A stretch of DNA of 6,666 nt from Nitrospirota bacterium (GTDB taxonomy: Bacteria > Nitrospirota > Thermodesulfovibrionia > UBA6902), in contig WFVK01000242.1 in the NCBI GenBank assembly GCA_015491705.1, forward strand, positions 1 to 6,666, given 5' to 3'. The notes beneath the pieces were generated by a model that had not been told where the DNA came from, made no database searches, and saw nothing but the letters and a program-made list of their open reading frames with translations. How positions within the stretch are numbered: the stretch's first letter is position 1; each line of letters begins with the position of its first letter. This document shows, one piece after another, positions 1-6,365 of this stretch. The translations under genes were made by a program, and so were the position numbers.

Positions 1-134
1 ATTCAGCACGCATATCAACCTCTTTTGCAATTTCACTCCCCGTTACTTCCTGCAACAGAGACGTATTTCCAATATCCCATCGCTTTATAAAGGTTTTACG
101 CCGGGCTCTCCCGCCGGTTTATGCAACGTTAAGG
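1..134. repeat. Dispersed intergenic repeat, copy 1 (truncated by window edge)
   Basis: Bases 1-134 match 6448-6581 in the same orientation with no gaps and seven mismatches by eye (positions 20, 63, 101, 118, 125, 126 and 128 here), about 95% identity. The rightmost 50 bases are one terminal arm of the element described at 6366-6584: a GC-rich inner part (CCGGGCTCTCCCGCCGG) followed by TTTATGCAACGTTAAGG. The other arm would lie left of the window. The element ends one base before the stop codon of the minus-strand glycosyltransferase gene (stop at 136-138), so it occupies that gene's immediate 3' region and is probably transcribed with it. No known IS or riboswitch family was recognised. Confidence 0.85.
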
Positions 135-135
135 T

Positions 136-1227
136 TCAGTTATAGGAATGGTGCAGATCCGCCCGGACCCCGGCGGGTTCGCGGACCCCGGCGCCTATCT
201 TCTTCATCAGGAGCATATTGTAGGTCATCAGGTAGTCCCTCGCCATTCTTTCCGCTGAAAAGCGGATCTCAAACCGCTCCCTGCACCGTTTCCTTGAAAA
301 ACCGGACAGGCCGTTTATTATATGCCCGGCGGCCTCGTCGTCGCTTTCAAATATAAACCCGGTTACACCGTGGTCAACCACTTCGGGGATGGAACCCCTT
401 CTCCTGGCGATCACCGGGGTGCCGCAGGCCATGGACTCGATCATGGCGAGCCCGAAAGGCTCAGGCCAGTCCACCGGATGGAGAAATGCAAGCGCAGAGC
501 CGATCAGGGCATTTTTTTCCCTGTCATTGACCTCCCCCATGAACTCCACGAGGGAGTTGTCCAGCAGGGGACGGATCACCGCCTCAAAATACTCCCTGTC
601 CGCCCTGTCCACCTTTGCCGCTATCTTGAGCGGGATACCGGTCTTAAGGGCTATATTTACGGCGGAGTCCACTTTTTTCTCGGGTGATATCCTCCCGACA
701 TATACGAGATATTCCCCGCCTTTTTCATTGAAATCATACAGGTCTTTCGGCAGGCCGTGATAGACCGTTGCGATCCAGTTTGCATACGGCAGGGGTTTTC
801 TCTGCGCGTTGGATATGGATATGAGCGGGGCCTCATTGTACTCCCTGAAAATATACCTGAGGTCCCACAGGTCCAGCCTGCCGTGCAGTGTGTTTACAAC
901 AGGCAGCATGGTCCTCCGCCCGAGAACAAACCCGATGCTGTCGATATGGGAATGTATGATATCAAATTCGTCCCGGCGCTTAAGTGCCTCTTCCATTGCG
1001 AGCAGATGTAAACTCACCGGGTCCGCGCAACGGCTCTCAAATCTCAACGCCCTCTCAAACATCGGAACGAGTCTGGCCGAAGTCCTTGAGTCAGCGGATG
1101 CGAAAAGTACGACCTCATGTCCCATCCTTACCAGTTCCTCGGTAAGATATGAAACTATCCTTTCCGTCCCCCCGTATAATTTGGGGGGCACGCTTTCATA
1201 CAGAGGGGCAATCTGAGCTATTCTCAT
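136..1227 (-). CDS. GT-B fold glycosyltransferase, family 4 (group 1)
   Basis: This 363-residue protein is a complete retaining GT4 glycosyltransferase, predicted to move a sugar from a nucleotide-sugar donor to an unidentified acceptor, in the cytosol or at the inner membrane face. The N-terminal acceptor domain starts MRIAQIAP and carries the GGTER loop (residues 19-23); IIHSH is at 90-94. The C-terminal donor domain starts near 172 with YVGRISPEKK (176-185), a typical phosphate-binding segment. The EX7E pair is present as E256 and E264 in WPEPFGLAMIE, followed by the CGTPVIA segment (268-274). No signal peptide or membrane helix is seen. The start is supported by a strong Shine-Dalgarno, AAAGGAGG, eight bases before ATG. 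The last 17 or so residues form a tail rich in R, H and G and look poorly conserved. The gene has no sugar-pathway neighbours here, so substrate and product (glycogen-like, lipid-linked or other) cannot be assigned. Confidence 0.93.
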   Translation of the reverse strand: MRIAQIAPLYESVPPKLYGGTERIVSYLTEELVRMGHEVVLFASADSRTSARLVPMFERALRFESRCADPVSLHLLAMEEALKRRDEFDIIHSHIDSIGFVLGRRTMLPVVNTLHGRLDLWDLRYIFREYNEAPLISISNAQRKPLPYANWIATVYHGLPKDLYDFNEKGGEYLVYVGRISPEKKVDSAVNIALKTGIPLKIAAKVDRADREYFEAVIRPLLDNSLVEFMGEVNDREKNALIGSALAFLHPVDWPEPFGLAMIESMACGTPVIARRRGSIPEVVDHGVTGFIFESDDEAAGHIINGLSGFSRKRCRERFEIRFSAERMARDYLMTYNMLLMKKIGAGVREPAGVRADLHHSYN

Positions 1228-1288
1228 ACCAATTCCTCCTTTCCCGCAGCATGATTCAGCGCTTCATTAAAGGGGTTGGCCTCTCTCA

Positions 1289-1303
1289 CTCCCGGACCGG
1301 GAG
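1289..1303. promoter_or_regulatory. Short perfect palindrome in glycosyltransferase leader
   Basis: CTCCCGGACCGGGAG is a perfect inverted repeat with seven-base arms around one central base. It lies just downstream of the predicted transcription start of the minus-strand glycosyltransferase gene, so it could be an operator or a small 5' leader hairpin. On the plus strand it is followed, after six bases, by a run of seven T. No plus-strand gene precedes it, so I do not call it a terminator. Confidence 0.35.
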
Positions 1304-1315
1304 CGCCGATTTTTT

Positions 1316-1344
1316 TATTTACAAAATTTTTTTTGAAAAGTCAA
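1316..1344 (-). promoter_or_regulatory. Candidate sigma-70 promoter for the glycosyltransferase gene
   Basis: Read on the minus strand, TTGACT (1339-1344) matches the -35 consensus in five of six bases. It is followed by a 17-base AT-rich spacer and TAAATA (1316-1321), a weak -10. The predicted start near 1308 gives a leader of about 80 bases that includes the palindrome at 1289-1303 and the strong ribosome binding site. The -35 and spacing are good; the -10 match is poor. Confidence 0.4.
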
Positions 1345-1360
1345 TAAATTTTCACTTGCG

Positions 1361-1609
1361 CCTTAGCAAATCATATGCCGGAAAGGCATTTCTTTATAAT
1401 AACAGTAAGTTCCGGCAAATAAATGGAAAAGGACAAGCCGGCGTGCAGGCCGCGGGGACATACCGGCCATCAAAGAGGACAAAATGTCCCGCTCCGCATT
1501 GCAGGAAGTAACGGATAGTGAGGTTCAAAAAAAGACGCAGGGTGCGTTACAGGATATTTCAAATGAGAAAATAATTATGTTACAATTTACCACAATATGC
1601 AGCTTAAGA
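1361..1609 (+). repeat. Probable decayed copy of the dispersed repeat
   Basis: The strongest evidence is TTGCAGGAAGTAACGG at 1499-1514, an exact 16-base match to the reverse strand of copies 1 (40-55) and 2 (6487-6502). Downstream, to about 1557, a gapped match continues (AGTGA, CAAAA, GACG, TGCGT, ATATTTC in the same order). The outer boundaries are weaker. CCTTAGCAAATCATATGCCGG at 1361 resembles the element end CCTTAATGCCGCATAAGCCGG, with CTTTATAA downstream in both. TATGCAGCTTAAG at 1596-1608 resembles the opposite end TATGCAACGTTAAG. The order agrees with copy 2, and the length (about 249 against 219) needs insertions. If correct, the nitroreductase start codon lies in the old element end. 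The core match is firm and the full extent is inferred. Confidence 0.45.
1557..1586 (+). promoter_or_regulatory. Candidate extended -10 promoter for the nitroreductase gene
   Basis: TGTTACAAT (1578-1586) fits an extended -10 box (TGnTATAAT with one mismatch). A weak -35 (TTTCAA, 1557-1562) lies 18 bases upstream of TACAAT. Transcription would begin around 1592-1594, only a few bases before the ATG at 1597. No Shine-Dalgarno precedes that ATG, which fits a nearly leaderless transcript. The call is by motif only. Confidence 0.4.
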
Positions 1610-2181
1610 GCCTTGTCAGGAAAAACAGGAGTTACCGCCGGTTTTACGGGAATGAGAGGATAAGGGCCGCGACGCTGAAGGGCCTCGTGGACATCGCGCG
1701 GCTGTGTGCCTCAAGCGCAAACCTGCAGCCGCTGAAATACCGGCTTTCCTCCGGCGCCGTGACAAATGAAAAGATATTCCCCTGCCTGAAATGGGCAGGG
1801 TATCTTAAAGACTGGGACGGCCCCTCCGGAGATGAGAAACCTCCCGCCTACATAATCATCCTGGGAGATACACGCATCAGTAAAAGTTTCGGATATGACG
1901 CGGGGATTGCAGCACAGAGCATCCTGCTGGGAGCTGTGGAGAAAGGGCTCGGCGGGTGTATAATCGGTTCCGTGGACAGGAAGGCCCTTGCAAAGGCCCT
2001 GGAAATACCGGGGTATCTCGAGATACTCCTGGTCATCGCCATCGGCAGGCCCGCAGAAAAGGTAGTGATTGAAAAGCCAGGCAGGGGAGGCGATATCAGA
2101 TACTGGCGTGATAAAAAGGGCGTTCACCATGTGCCCAAGAGGCAACTGAAGGATATAATCATTACTCCCCGCATGTCCTGA
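1597..2181 (+). CDS. Nitroreductase-family FMN flavoprotein
   Basis: This 194-residue protein is a short nitroreductase-fold enzyme, expected to be a cytosolic FMN-dependent NAD(P)H oxidoreductase; its physiological substrate cannot be told from sequence. The N-terminal RKNRSYRRF segment (8-16) is the usual FMN-phosphate-binding arginine motif. CASSANLQPLKY (37-48) is the second conserved flavin-contact region. DAGIAAQSILLGAVEKGLGGCIIGS (101-125) is the central helix and glycine segment, and VIAIGRPAE (146-154) is the closing strand. The start is chosen because the arginine motif begins eight residues in, as in relatives, and no other in-frame start lies between. No Shine-Dalgarno is visible. 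The gene is the only plus-strand gene here. Its 3' end overlaps thiE by 20 bp in convergent orientation. Confidence 0.9.
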   Translation: MQLKSLVRKNRSYRRFYGNERIRAATLKGLVDIARLCASSANLQPLKYRLSSGAVTNEKIFPCLKWAGYLKDWDGPSGDEKPPAYIIILGDTRISKSFGYDAGIAAQSILLGAVEKGLGGCIIGSVDRKALAKALEIPGYLEILLVIAIGRPAEKVVIEKPGRGGDIRYWRDKKGVHHVPKRQLKDIIITPRMS

Positions 2182-2812
2182 GGGCGGACAGATATTTTTC
2201 CGTGTTTTTCCTGATATCTCCCCTGAGAATCCCTGAAATCACCGCAACTGCATCCGCGCCGCAGCCAAGCACCTCCCTGATATTGCCGGGAGTTATCCCC
2301 CCTATTGCAACCACGGGGATCTTGACGCGGCTCCTGACCTTCTTCAGGGCATTCAGGCCCCTGGGCCTGCCCGCGTCTTTGGTTGCAGTGTGTGATACCG
2401 GGCCGAACCCTATGTAGTCCGCCCCTGCATCCTGTGCCGCAAGCGCCTGTTTCAGGGTGTGCGTTGAAACGCCGATGATCTTTTTCCGGCCCATGATCCT
2501 TCGCGCTTCTTCCACAGGCATGTCATCCTGCCCGAGATGAACGCCGTCGGCATCGACCGCCATTGCAATATCTGTGTAATCATTGACAATGAATGCGGTT
2601 TTGTGTTTCCGGGTAAGGGACCTGACGGAGAGCGCTTCCCTGTAGATGTCCTTTTTGGACATGCCTTTTTCACGCAGTTGAATTATCCTGATGCCCGCTG
2701 CTATCGCCCTGCGGGCCGTCCGGGCATGTGAGAGCCCGGAGATGTCCCTGTCTGTGATGAGATATAAAAATTTTCCCCTCCCGAATAGCCTGTTCAATTG
2801 CTGCTTATGCAC
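2162..2812 (-). CDS. thiE: Thiamine phosphate synthase
   Basis: ThiE joins HMP-pyrophosphate and the thiazole phosphate to give thiamine phosphate, in the cytosol. From the GTG at 2812 the protein is 216 residues, normal for the family. The TIM-barrel motifs are in order: LYLITDRD (16-23), IQLREK (44-49, pyrophosphate contacts), FIVNDY (74-79), ADGVHLGQDD (88-97), IGVSTHT (113-119), YIGFGPVSHTATK with the HTATK loop, VVAIGGI, and AVISGI near the C-terminus. An upstream in-frame ATG at 2896 would add 28 residues, but those are encoded by the GC-rich hairpin element and do not resemble ThiE. I therefore prefer the GTG, which has AAAAGG nine bases upstream. The gene is the last in the peptidase-efp-accB-accC run, so it is probably co-transcribed, although the hairpin between accC and thiE may attenuate it. 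No TPP riboswitch was seen. Confidence 0.93.
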   Translation of the reverse strand: MHKQQLNRLFGRGKFLYLITDRDISGLSHARTARRAIAAGIRIIQLREKGMSKKDIYREALSVRSLTRKHKTAFIVNDYTDIAMAVDADGVHLGQDDMPVEEARRIMGRKKIIGVSTHTLKQALAAQDAGADYIGFGPVSHTATKDAGRPRGLNALKKVRSRVKIPVVAIGGITPGNIREVLGCGADAVAVISGILRGDIRKNTEKYLSALRTCGE

Positions 2813-2821
2813 TGTCGACGG

Positions 2822-2827
2822 CCTTTT
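2822..2827 (-). promoter_or_regulatory. Ribosome binding site of thiE, within a repeat end
   Basis: On the minus strand this reads AAAAGG, nine bases before the GTG at 2812. It supports the shorter thiE start and coincides with the outer end (CCTTTTAG) of the palindromic element at 2822-2901. Confidence 0.45.
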
Positions 2828-2901
2828 AGCGGTATAAATATCGCCGGCGGCGGAACCGGGGGTCCCGGCAGGCTCCGCCGCCCCTTTATGCAACATTAAG
2901 A
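2822..2901. repeat. Short palindromic element between accC and thiE
   Basis: This roughly 80-base insert fills the accC-thiE gap. GGCGGCGGA (2846-2854) pairs perfectly with TCCGCCGCC (2874-2882), and inside it CCGGG (2856-2860) pairs with CCCGG (2864-2868) around a three-base loop, giving a very stable hairpin. The right flank, TTTATGCAACATTAAG (2885-2900), is nearly identical to the end of copy 1 (TTTATGCAACGTTAAG). The left flank, CCTTTTAGCGGTATAAAT, is a diverged inverted version. It looks like an internally deleted, hairpin-only member of the family at 1-134 and 6366-6584. It ends one base before the accC stop codon (2902-2904). There is no good T-run after the hairpin on the minus strand, so it is more likely an mRNA stabiliser or attenuator than a terminator. 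Confidence 0.65.
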
Positions 2902-4257
2902 TTAATGTTCAGTGACGGTGTTCTTTTCAAGAAAATGCGTGTTGAAATTTCCGCTTATGAAATCAGGCGAATCAAGGAGCTTCAGGTAAAACGGAATGGT
3001 TGTCTTTATGCCTTCTATTATGAATTCCCTCAATGCCCTCCTCATCTTCACTATGGCTTCCTCCCTGTCTTTGCCGTGAACTATGACCTTTGCGATAAGG
3101 GAATCATAATGCGCGGGCACCTTCCATCCTGAAAAGGCCGCTGTGTCCGTCCTTACCCCCTGCCCGCCGGGCGGAATGAACAGGGAGACCGTGCCCGGAG
3201 AGGGGAGGAATCTCTCGGGGTCCTCTGCATTCACCCTGCACTCTATGCTGTGCCCTGAAAACCCGATATCCTCCTGTCTCAGGGACAGGGGGAGCCCTGC
3301 GGCAAGCTTTATCTGCTCCTTGATGATGTCCACATTCGTGATCATCTCGGTCACGGGATGCTCGACCTGTATCCTTGTGTTTATCTCCATGAAATAGATG
3401 TTATTACTGTTGTTGTCGAGTATAAATTCTATGGTGCCGGCGTTCCTGTATTTCATGGCCTTTGCCGCCTTTATTGCGAGCTCGCCTGTCTTTTTTCTGA
3501 ACCTGGAGTTTGCAAAGATAAAGGGCGCTTCTTCAATGAGTTTCTGGTGTCGCCGCTGTATGGAGCAGTCCCTCTCGCCGAGATGCACCATGTTTCCCTT
3601 GTTGTCGGCAAGGATCTGTACCTCGATGTGGCGTATGTCGGGGATGTATTTTTCAATGTACAGGTCCCCGTTGCCGAATGCCGCAACCGCTTCCCTCTGG
3701 GCCATCTGGTACATCTGCCTGAGGTCTTTTTCGTCATATACGATTCTCATGCCCTTGCCGCCCCCGCCTGCAGAGGGCTTGAGGATCACGGGGAATTTTA
3801 TCTTCTTTGATATCTTCAGGGCCTCGTCTTCATCCGCAACAGGCCTGTCGCTGCCCGGAACAACGGGTATGCCTTTTTTCTTCATTATCTGGCGGGCCCT
3901 TGACTTGTTGCCGCCTATGCGGATATTTTCGGCCGAAGGCCCTATGAAAGTGATCCTTGATGCAGTGCAGGCCTCGACGAACTGCGGATTTTCAGCAAGG
4001 AATCCGTACCCGGGATGCACGGCCTCCGCATCCGTTATCTCTGCGGCGCTGATAATGGCGGGGATATTCAGATAGCTCTGCGCCGAGGGGGCGGGGCCTA
4101 TGCAGATAGCCTCATCCGAGAGCCTGACGGGCAGTGTGTTCCTGTCTATGTCAGAATATACAACAGCGGTCTTTATGCCGAGTTCATGGCACGCCCTGAT
4201 AATCCTGACTGCAATTTCACCCCTGTTGGCTATGAGAATTTTTTTAAATAAATGCAT
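2902..4257 (-). CDS. accC: Acetyl-CoA carboxylase, biotin carboxylase subunit
   Basis: AccC uses ATP and bicarbonate to carboxylate biotin on BCCP, the first half-reaction of acetyl-CoA carboxylase. The 451 residues match the usual single-subunit length (about 450). The N-terminal biotin carboxylase domain starts at FKKILIANRGEIA (4-16), with HPGYGFLAEN at 81-90. The ATP-grasp domain has K118, K160 and the glycine loop GGGGKGM (164-170). H210 is in RHIEVQ, HLGERDCSIQRRHQK spans 225-239, and the metal and catalytic residues E277, E291, N293 and R295 lie in TIEF and MEINTRIQVEHPVTE. The catalytic-site arginine in ECRVNAEDP is R341. The usual MGDK reads GGNK (115-118), a mild variation. The gene follows accB after 24 bases. 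The only upstream SD-like sequence, AGGG, directly abuts the ATG, so initiation may be weak or coupled to accB. The carboxyltransferase genes accA and accD are absent here. Confidence 0.97.
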   Translation of the reverse strand: MHLFKKILIANRGEIAVRIIRACHELGIKTAVVYSDIDRNTLPVRLSDEAICIGPAPSAQSYLNIPAIISAAEITDAEAVHPGYGFLAENPQFVEACTASRITFIGPSAENIRIGGNKSRARQIMKKKGIPVVPGSDRPVADEDEALKISKKIKFPVILKPSAGGGGKGMRIVYDEKDLRQMYQMAQREAVAAFGNGDLYIEKYIPDIRHIEVQILADNKGNMVHLGERDCSIQRRHQKLIEEAPFIFANSRFRKKTGELAIKAAKAMKYRNAGTIEFILDNNSNNIYFMEINTRIQVEHPVTEMITNVDIIKEQIKLAAGLPLSLRQEDIGFSGHSIECRVNAEDPERFLPSPGTVSLFIPPGGQGVRTDTAAFSGWKVPAHYDSLIAKVIVHGKDREEAIVKMRRALREFIIEGIKTTIPFYLKLLDSPDFISGNFNTHFLEKNTVTEH

Positions 4258-4281
4258 CCCTGTAATTGAGAAATTTAAAGC

Positions 4282-4722
4282 TCATTGAGCGGGTTCTATG
4301 AGGAACAGGGGCTCTCCGTATTCAACGGGCTGCCCGTTTTCTACAAGAATTTTTGCAATAGTGCCGTCGGTGTCACTCTCGATCTCGTTCATAAGCTTCA
4401 TCGCCTCGACAATGCACAGCACCTGTCCTTTTTTGACCCTGCTGCCCACCTCCACGAAGGGCTCAGCCTCGGGTGACGGCGCCCTGTGGAAGATGCCGAC
4501 AATGGGTGATGTCAGGGTTACAAGCCTCTGTTCCTCGGGCGCCTCCTTTTCAGCTTCCCCCGGAGCGGCGGCGGTCTTGCCCGCCGGAGGCGCGACCTCA
4601 AAAGACGAGAGGAATTTTTCCCTTTTGATCTTCAGCTTTGAACCTTCTCTTTCAATCTGAAGCTCGGTAATATCGGTATCCCGCAACAGCTCTATCAGGT
4701 CTTTTATTTCATCCAGTTCCAT
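4282..4722 (-). CDS. accB: Biotin carboxyl carrier protein of acetyl-CoA carboxylase
   Basis: This 146-residue BCCP carries biotin between the biotin carboxylase encoded next door and the carboxyltransferase. The N-terminal region (1-36, [25 protein letters not shown]) is the conserved segment that contacts the partner subunit. Residues 42-66 form a flexible linker rich in Ala, Pro and Glu. The biotinyl domain (about 69-144) includes the thumb region [22 protein letters not shown] (72-93), typical of acetyl-CoA carboxylase BCCPs, and the biotinylation motif EAMKL (106-110), so K109 is the predicted biotin site. The ATG shares its A with the TAA of efp (TAATG), an arrangement that favours translational coupling. 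An AGAGGG sequence within the end of efp serves as the ribosome binding site. Confidence 0.97.
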   Translation of the reverse strand: MELDEIKDLIELLRDTDITELQIEREGSKLKIKREKFLSSFEVAPPAGKTAAAPGEAEKEAPEEQRLVTLTSPIVGIFHRAPSPEAEPFVEVGSRVKKGQVLCIVEAMKLMNEIESDTDGTIAKILVENGQPVEYGEPLFLIEPAQ

Positions 4723-5282
4723 TATTTGACCCTCTCAATGTATTCGGATGTTCGTGTGTCGACTTTTATGATATCCCCCTCATTCAGATGAAAAGGCACC
4801 TTGACAGCGGCCCCGGTTTCCAGCACCGCGGGCTTGCTGCCGCCGCTGGCCGTATCGCCCTTGAATCCCGGCTCGGTTTTTTCTATCTTAAGCTCGACAA
4901 ACATGGGCAGTTCCACAGTCAGGGGCTTACCGTTGTAGAGTAATATTTTCACTTCCATATTCTCTTTCAGGAACTTTTTTGCATCCCCCAACTGCTCGAT
5001 TGACAGTGGCATCTGTTCGTAAGTTTCGCTGTCCATGAAATGGTATAATTCGCCGTCGTTATAGAGGTACTGCATTGACCTTTCTTCAAGATTCGGGGTT
5101 TCAAATTTCTCCCCCCCCTTGAAGGAATCGTCGAAGATGCTCCCTGTCTTCAGATTTTTCAGTTTCGTCCTGACTATCGCTCCTCCCCTGCCCATCTTGT
5201 GATGCTGAAAGTCTATTATTTCATGCGGCGCACCCTTGTATTCGATTTTGGCGCCTTTCCTGAAGTCGCTTGTTGCTATCAT
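4722..5282 (-). CDS. efp: Elongation factor P, arginine-tip type
   Basis: EF-P binds stalled ribosomes between the P and E sites and speeds peptide-bond formation at proline runs. The 186-residue length and three-domain layout are normal: an N-terminal KOW-like domain (1-65), a central OB domain (about 67-128) and a C-terminal OB domain (about 130-185). The signature [24 protein letters not shown] begins the C-terminal domain. The tip of the first domain reads KMGRGGA (29-35), which places R32 where other EF-Ps have a modifiable lysine. In Pseudomonas and Neisseria the equivalent arginine is rhamnosylated by EarP; no earP is in the window, and many arginine-tip EF-Ps occur without known modification. 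The gene starts seven bases after the peptidase stop, with GCGAGG at the end of that gene as the likely ribosome binding site. The coding strand contains an eight-G run at 5111-5118 (codons 55-58). Confidence 0.97.
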   Translation of the reverse strand: MIATSDFRKGAKIEYKGAPHEIIDFQHHKMGRGGAIVRTKLKNLKTGSIFDDSFKGGEKFETPNLEERSMQYLYNDGELYHFMDSETYEQMPLSIEQLGDAKKFLKENMEVKILLYNGKPLTVELPMFVELKIEKTEPGFKGDTASGGSKPAVLETGAAVKVPFHLNEGDIIKVDTRTSEYIERVK

Positions 5283-5289
5283 TTATCCG

Positions 5290-6360
5290 TTACCTCGCTA
5301 TTATTTGCAGATTTCGCGTAAGGGAAGTCAGCATATCAGCCTCTTTTCTTCCGACTGCGACCATATCCTCTATCCTTACGCCGCCGAAGCCCGGAACATA
5401 TATGCCTGGCTCCACGGTAAACACCATGTTTTTCCGGATTATCTCCCTGTTACGCCATGATACAACAGGTTTTTCATGAACTGCAAGCCCCACGCCGTGT
5501 CCGGTGCCGTGACCGAATAAGTCACCATAACCTTCGGCCCTGATATAATCCCTAGCGGCGCTGTCTATTGTTGAGGATTTAATACCCGGCCTTACCGATT
5601 TTACCGCCCGGCTCCGGGCCTCAAGTACAGTATAGTATAATTCTTTCTGCCTGGAAATGCTCCTGCCTTTCATGAGCACCGTTCTCGTCATGTCGGAAAA
5701 ATATCCGTTATATTCCCCGCCCCAGTCAAAGACGACAAGATCGCCCTTCCTTAACTTCCTGTCCGAAGGTCTTGCGTGAGGGAGGGCCGACATGGGACCG
5801 GAAGCTACTATAACCTCAAAAGGCAGGGTTTTGCAACCTTCCTTTTTGAGGAATTCCTCGAGTTTCAGGGCGAGTTTCCGTTCCGTGACGCCCGTCCTTA
5901 TGAAAGGCAGCAGTTTTTTGAAGGCTGATTCAGCCCTCGCCACCGCCTTCCTGATACATGCAAGCTCCCCCCGTGACTTGATGAGCCTCAGAGACTCGAC
6001 CAGCCCTGTAAACGGCCTGAGCTTTATATTTCTTTTTAAAAGCTTCCTGTAGAATCCGAAGGTGACACTGTGGTCCTCAAAGCCCAGGGTCCTGATTCCG
6101 TACTCATCGCATATGTCTTTTATTTCCCCGGTTCTTTCCGAATGTTCGATCCTGATCGTGTAACCTTTCACTTCAGACCCTGCCTGTTCCCGGTAGCGGA
6201 AATCGGTGACGAACAGGGAGTGCCTGCCGGTAATAATGATAAAACCGGAAGAACCCGTAAATCCCGACAGATACCTTACATTAACCAGGTCGGTGACAAG
6301 TATCCCCCCGACCCGGCGTCCGGAGATACTTTCCCTGAGAAGTTTTTTTCTTTTCTGCAT
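5290..6360 (-). CDS. M24B-family Xaa-Pro peptidase (aminopeptidase P / prolidase type)
   Basis: This cytosolic metallopeptidase is predicted to remove N-terminal residues preceding proline or to cleave Xaa-Pro dipeptides; sequence alone does not separate PepP from PepQ activity. From the ATG at 6360 it has 356 residues, typical of the short bacterial form. A creatinase-like N-terminal domain (about 1-120, with LSGFTGSSGF at 31-40) precedes the pita-bread catalytic domain. All five metal ligands are visible: D212 (FDWGG), D223 (FSDMTRT), H288 (GTGHGVGL), E317 (VEPGIY) and E331 (RIEDM). The conserved LPHARP motif (193-198) is also present. An upstream ATG at 6390 would add ten residues, but those come from the repeat element. 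The ATG at 6360 has AAGGA seven bases upstream. It is the first gene of the operon and is followed by efp after seven bases, a common pairing. Confidence 0.94.
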   Translation of the reverse strand: MQKRKKLLRESISGRRVGGILVTDLVNVRYLSGFTGSSGFIIITGRHSLFVTDFRYREQAGSEVKGYTIRIEHSERTGEIKDICDEYGIRTLGFEDHSVTFGFYRKLLKRNIKLRPFTGLVESLRLIKSRGELACIRKAVARAESAFKKLLPFIRTGVTERKLALKLEEFLKKEGCKTLPFEVIVASGPMSALPHARPSDRKLRKGDLVVFDWGGEYNGYFSDMTRTVLMKGRSISRQKELYYTVLEARSRAVKSVRPGIKSSTIDSAARDYIRAEGYGDLFGHGTGHGVGLAVHEKPVVSWRNREIIRKNMVFTVEPGIYVPGFGGVRIEDMVAVGRKEADMLTSLTRNLQIIAR

Positions 6361-6365
6361 AGACT

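Noticed and set aside
1289..1317. An intrinsic terminator on the plus strand (palindrome followed by seven T)
   Set aside because: The loop is only one to three bases, six bases separate the stem from the T-run, and there is no plus-strand gene upstream to terminate.
1149..1511. A 120-codon plus-strand open frame across the glycosyltransferase start and the intergenic region
   Set aside because: It is antisense to the conserved N-terminus of the glycosyltransferase, has no recognisable domain and no convincing ribosome binding site.
2813..2896. An N-terminal extension of ThiE from the ATG at 2896
   Set aside because: The extra 28 codons are the hairpin element, are rich in A, G and P, and do not resemble ThiE. 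The GTG at 2812 gives a normal length with an SD.
2813..2901. A TPP riboswitch upstream of thiE
   Set aside because: The conserved TPP-box sequences (such as CTGAGA) are absent, and the space is filled by the palindromic element.
3398..4075. A 225-codon plus-strand open frame within accC
   Set aside because: It is antisense to the highly conserved ATP-grasp region of accC. Long shadow frames are expected opposite a gene with this codon use.
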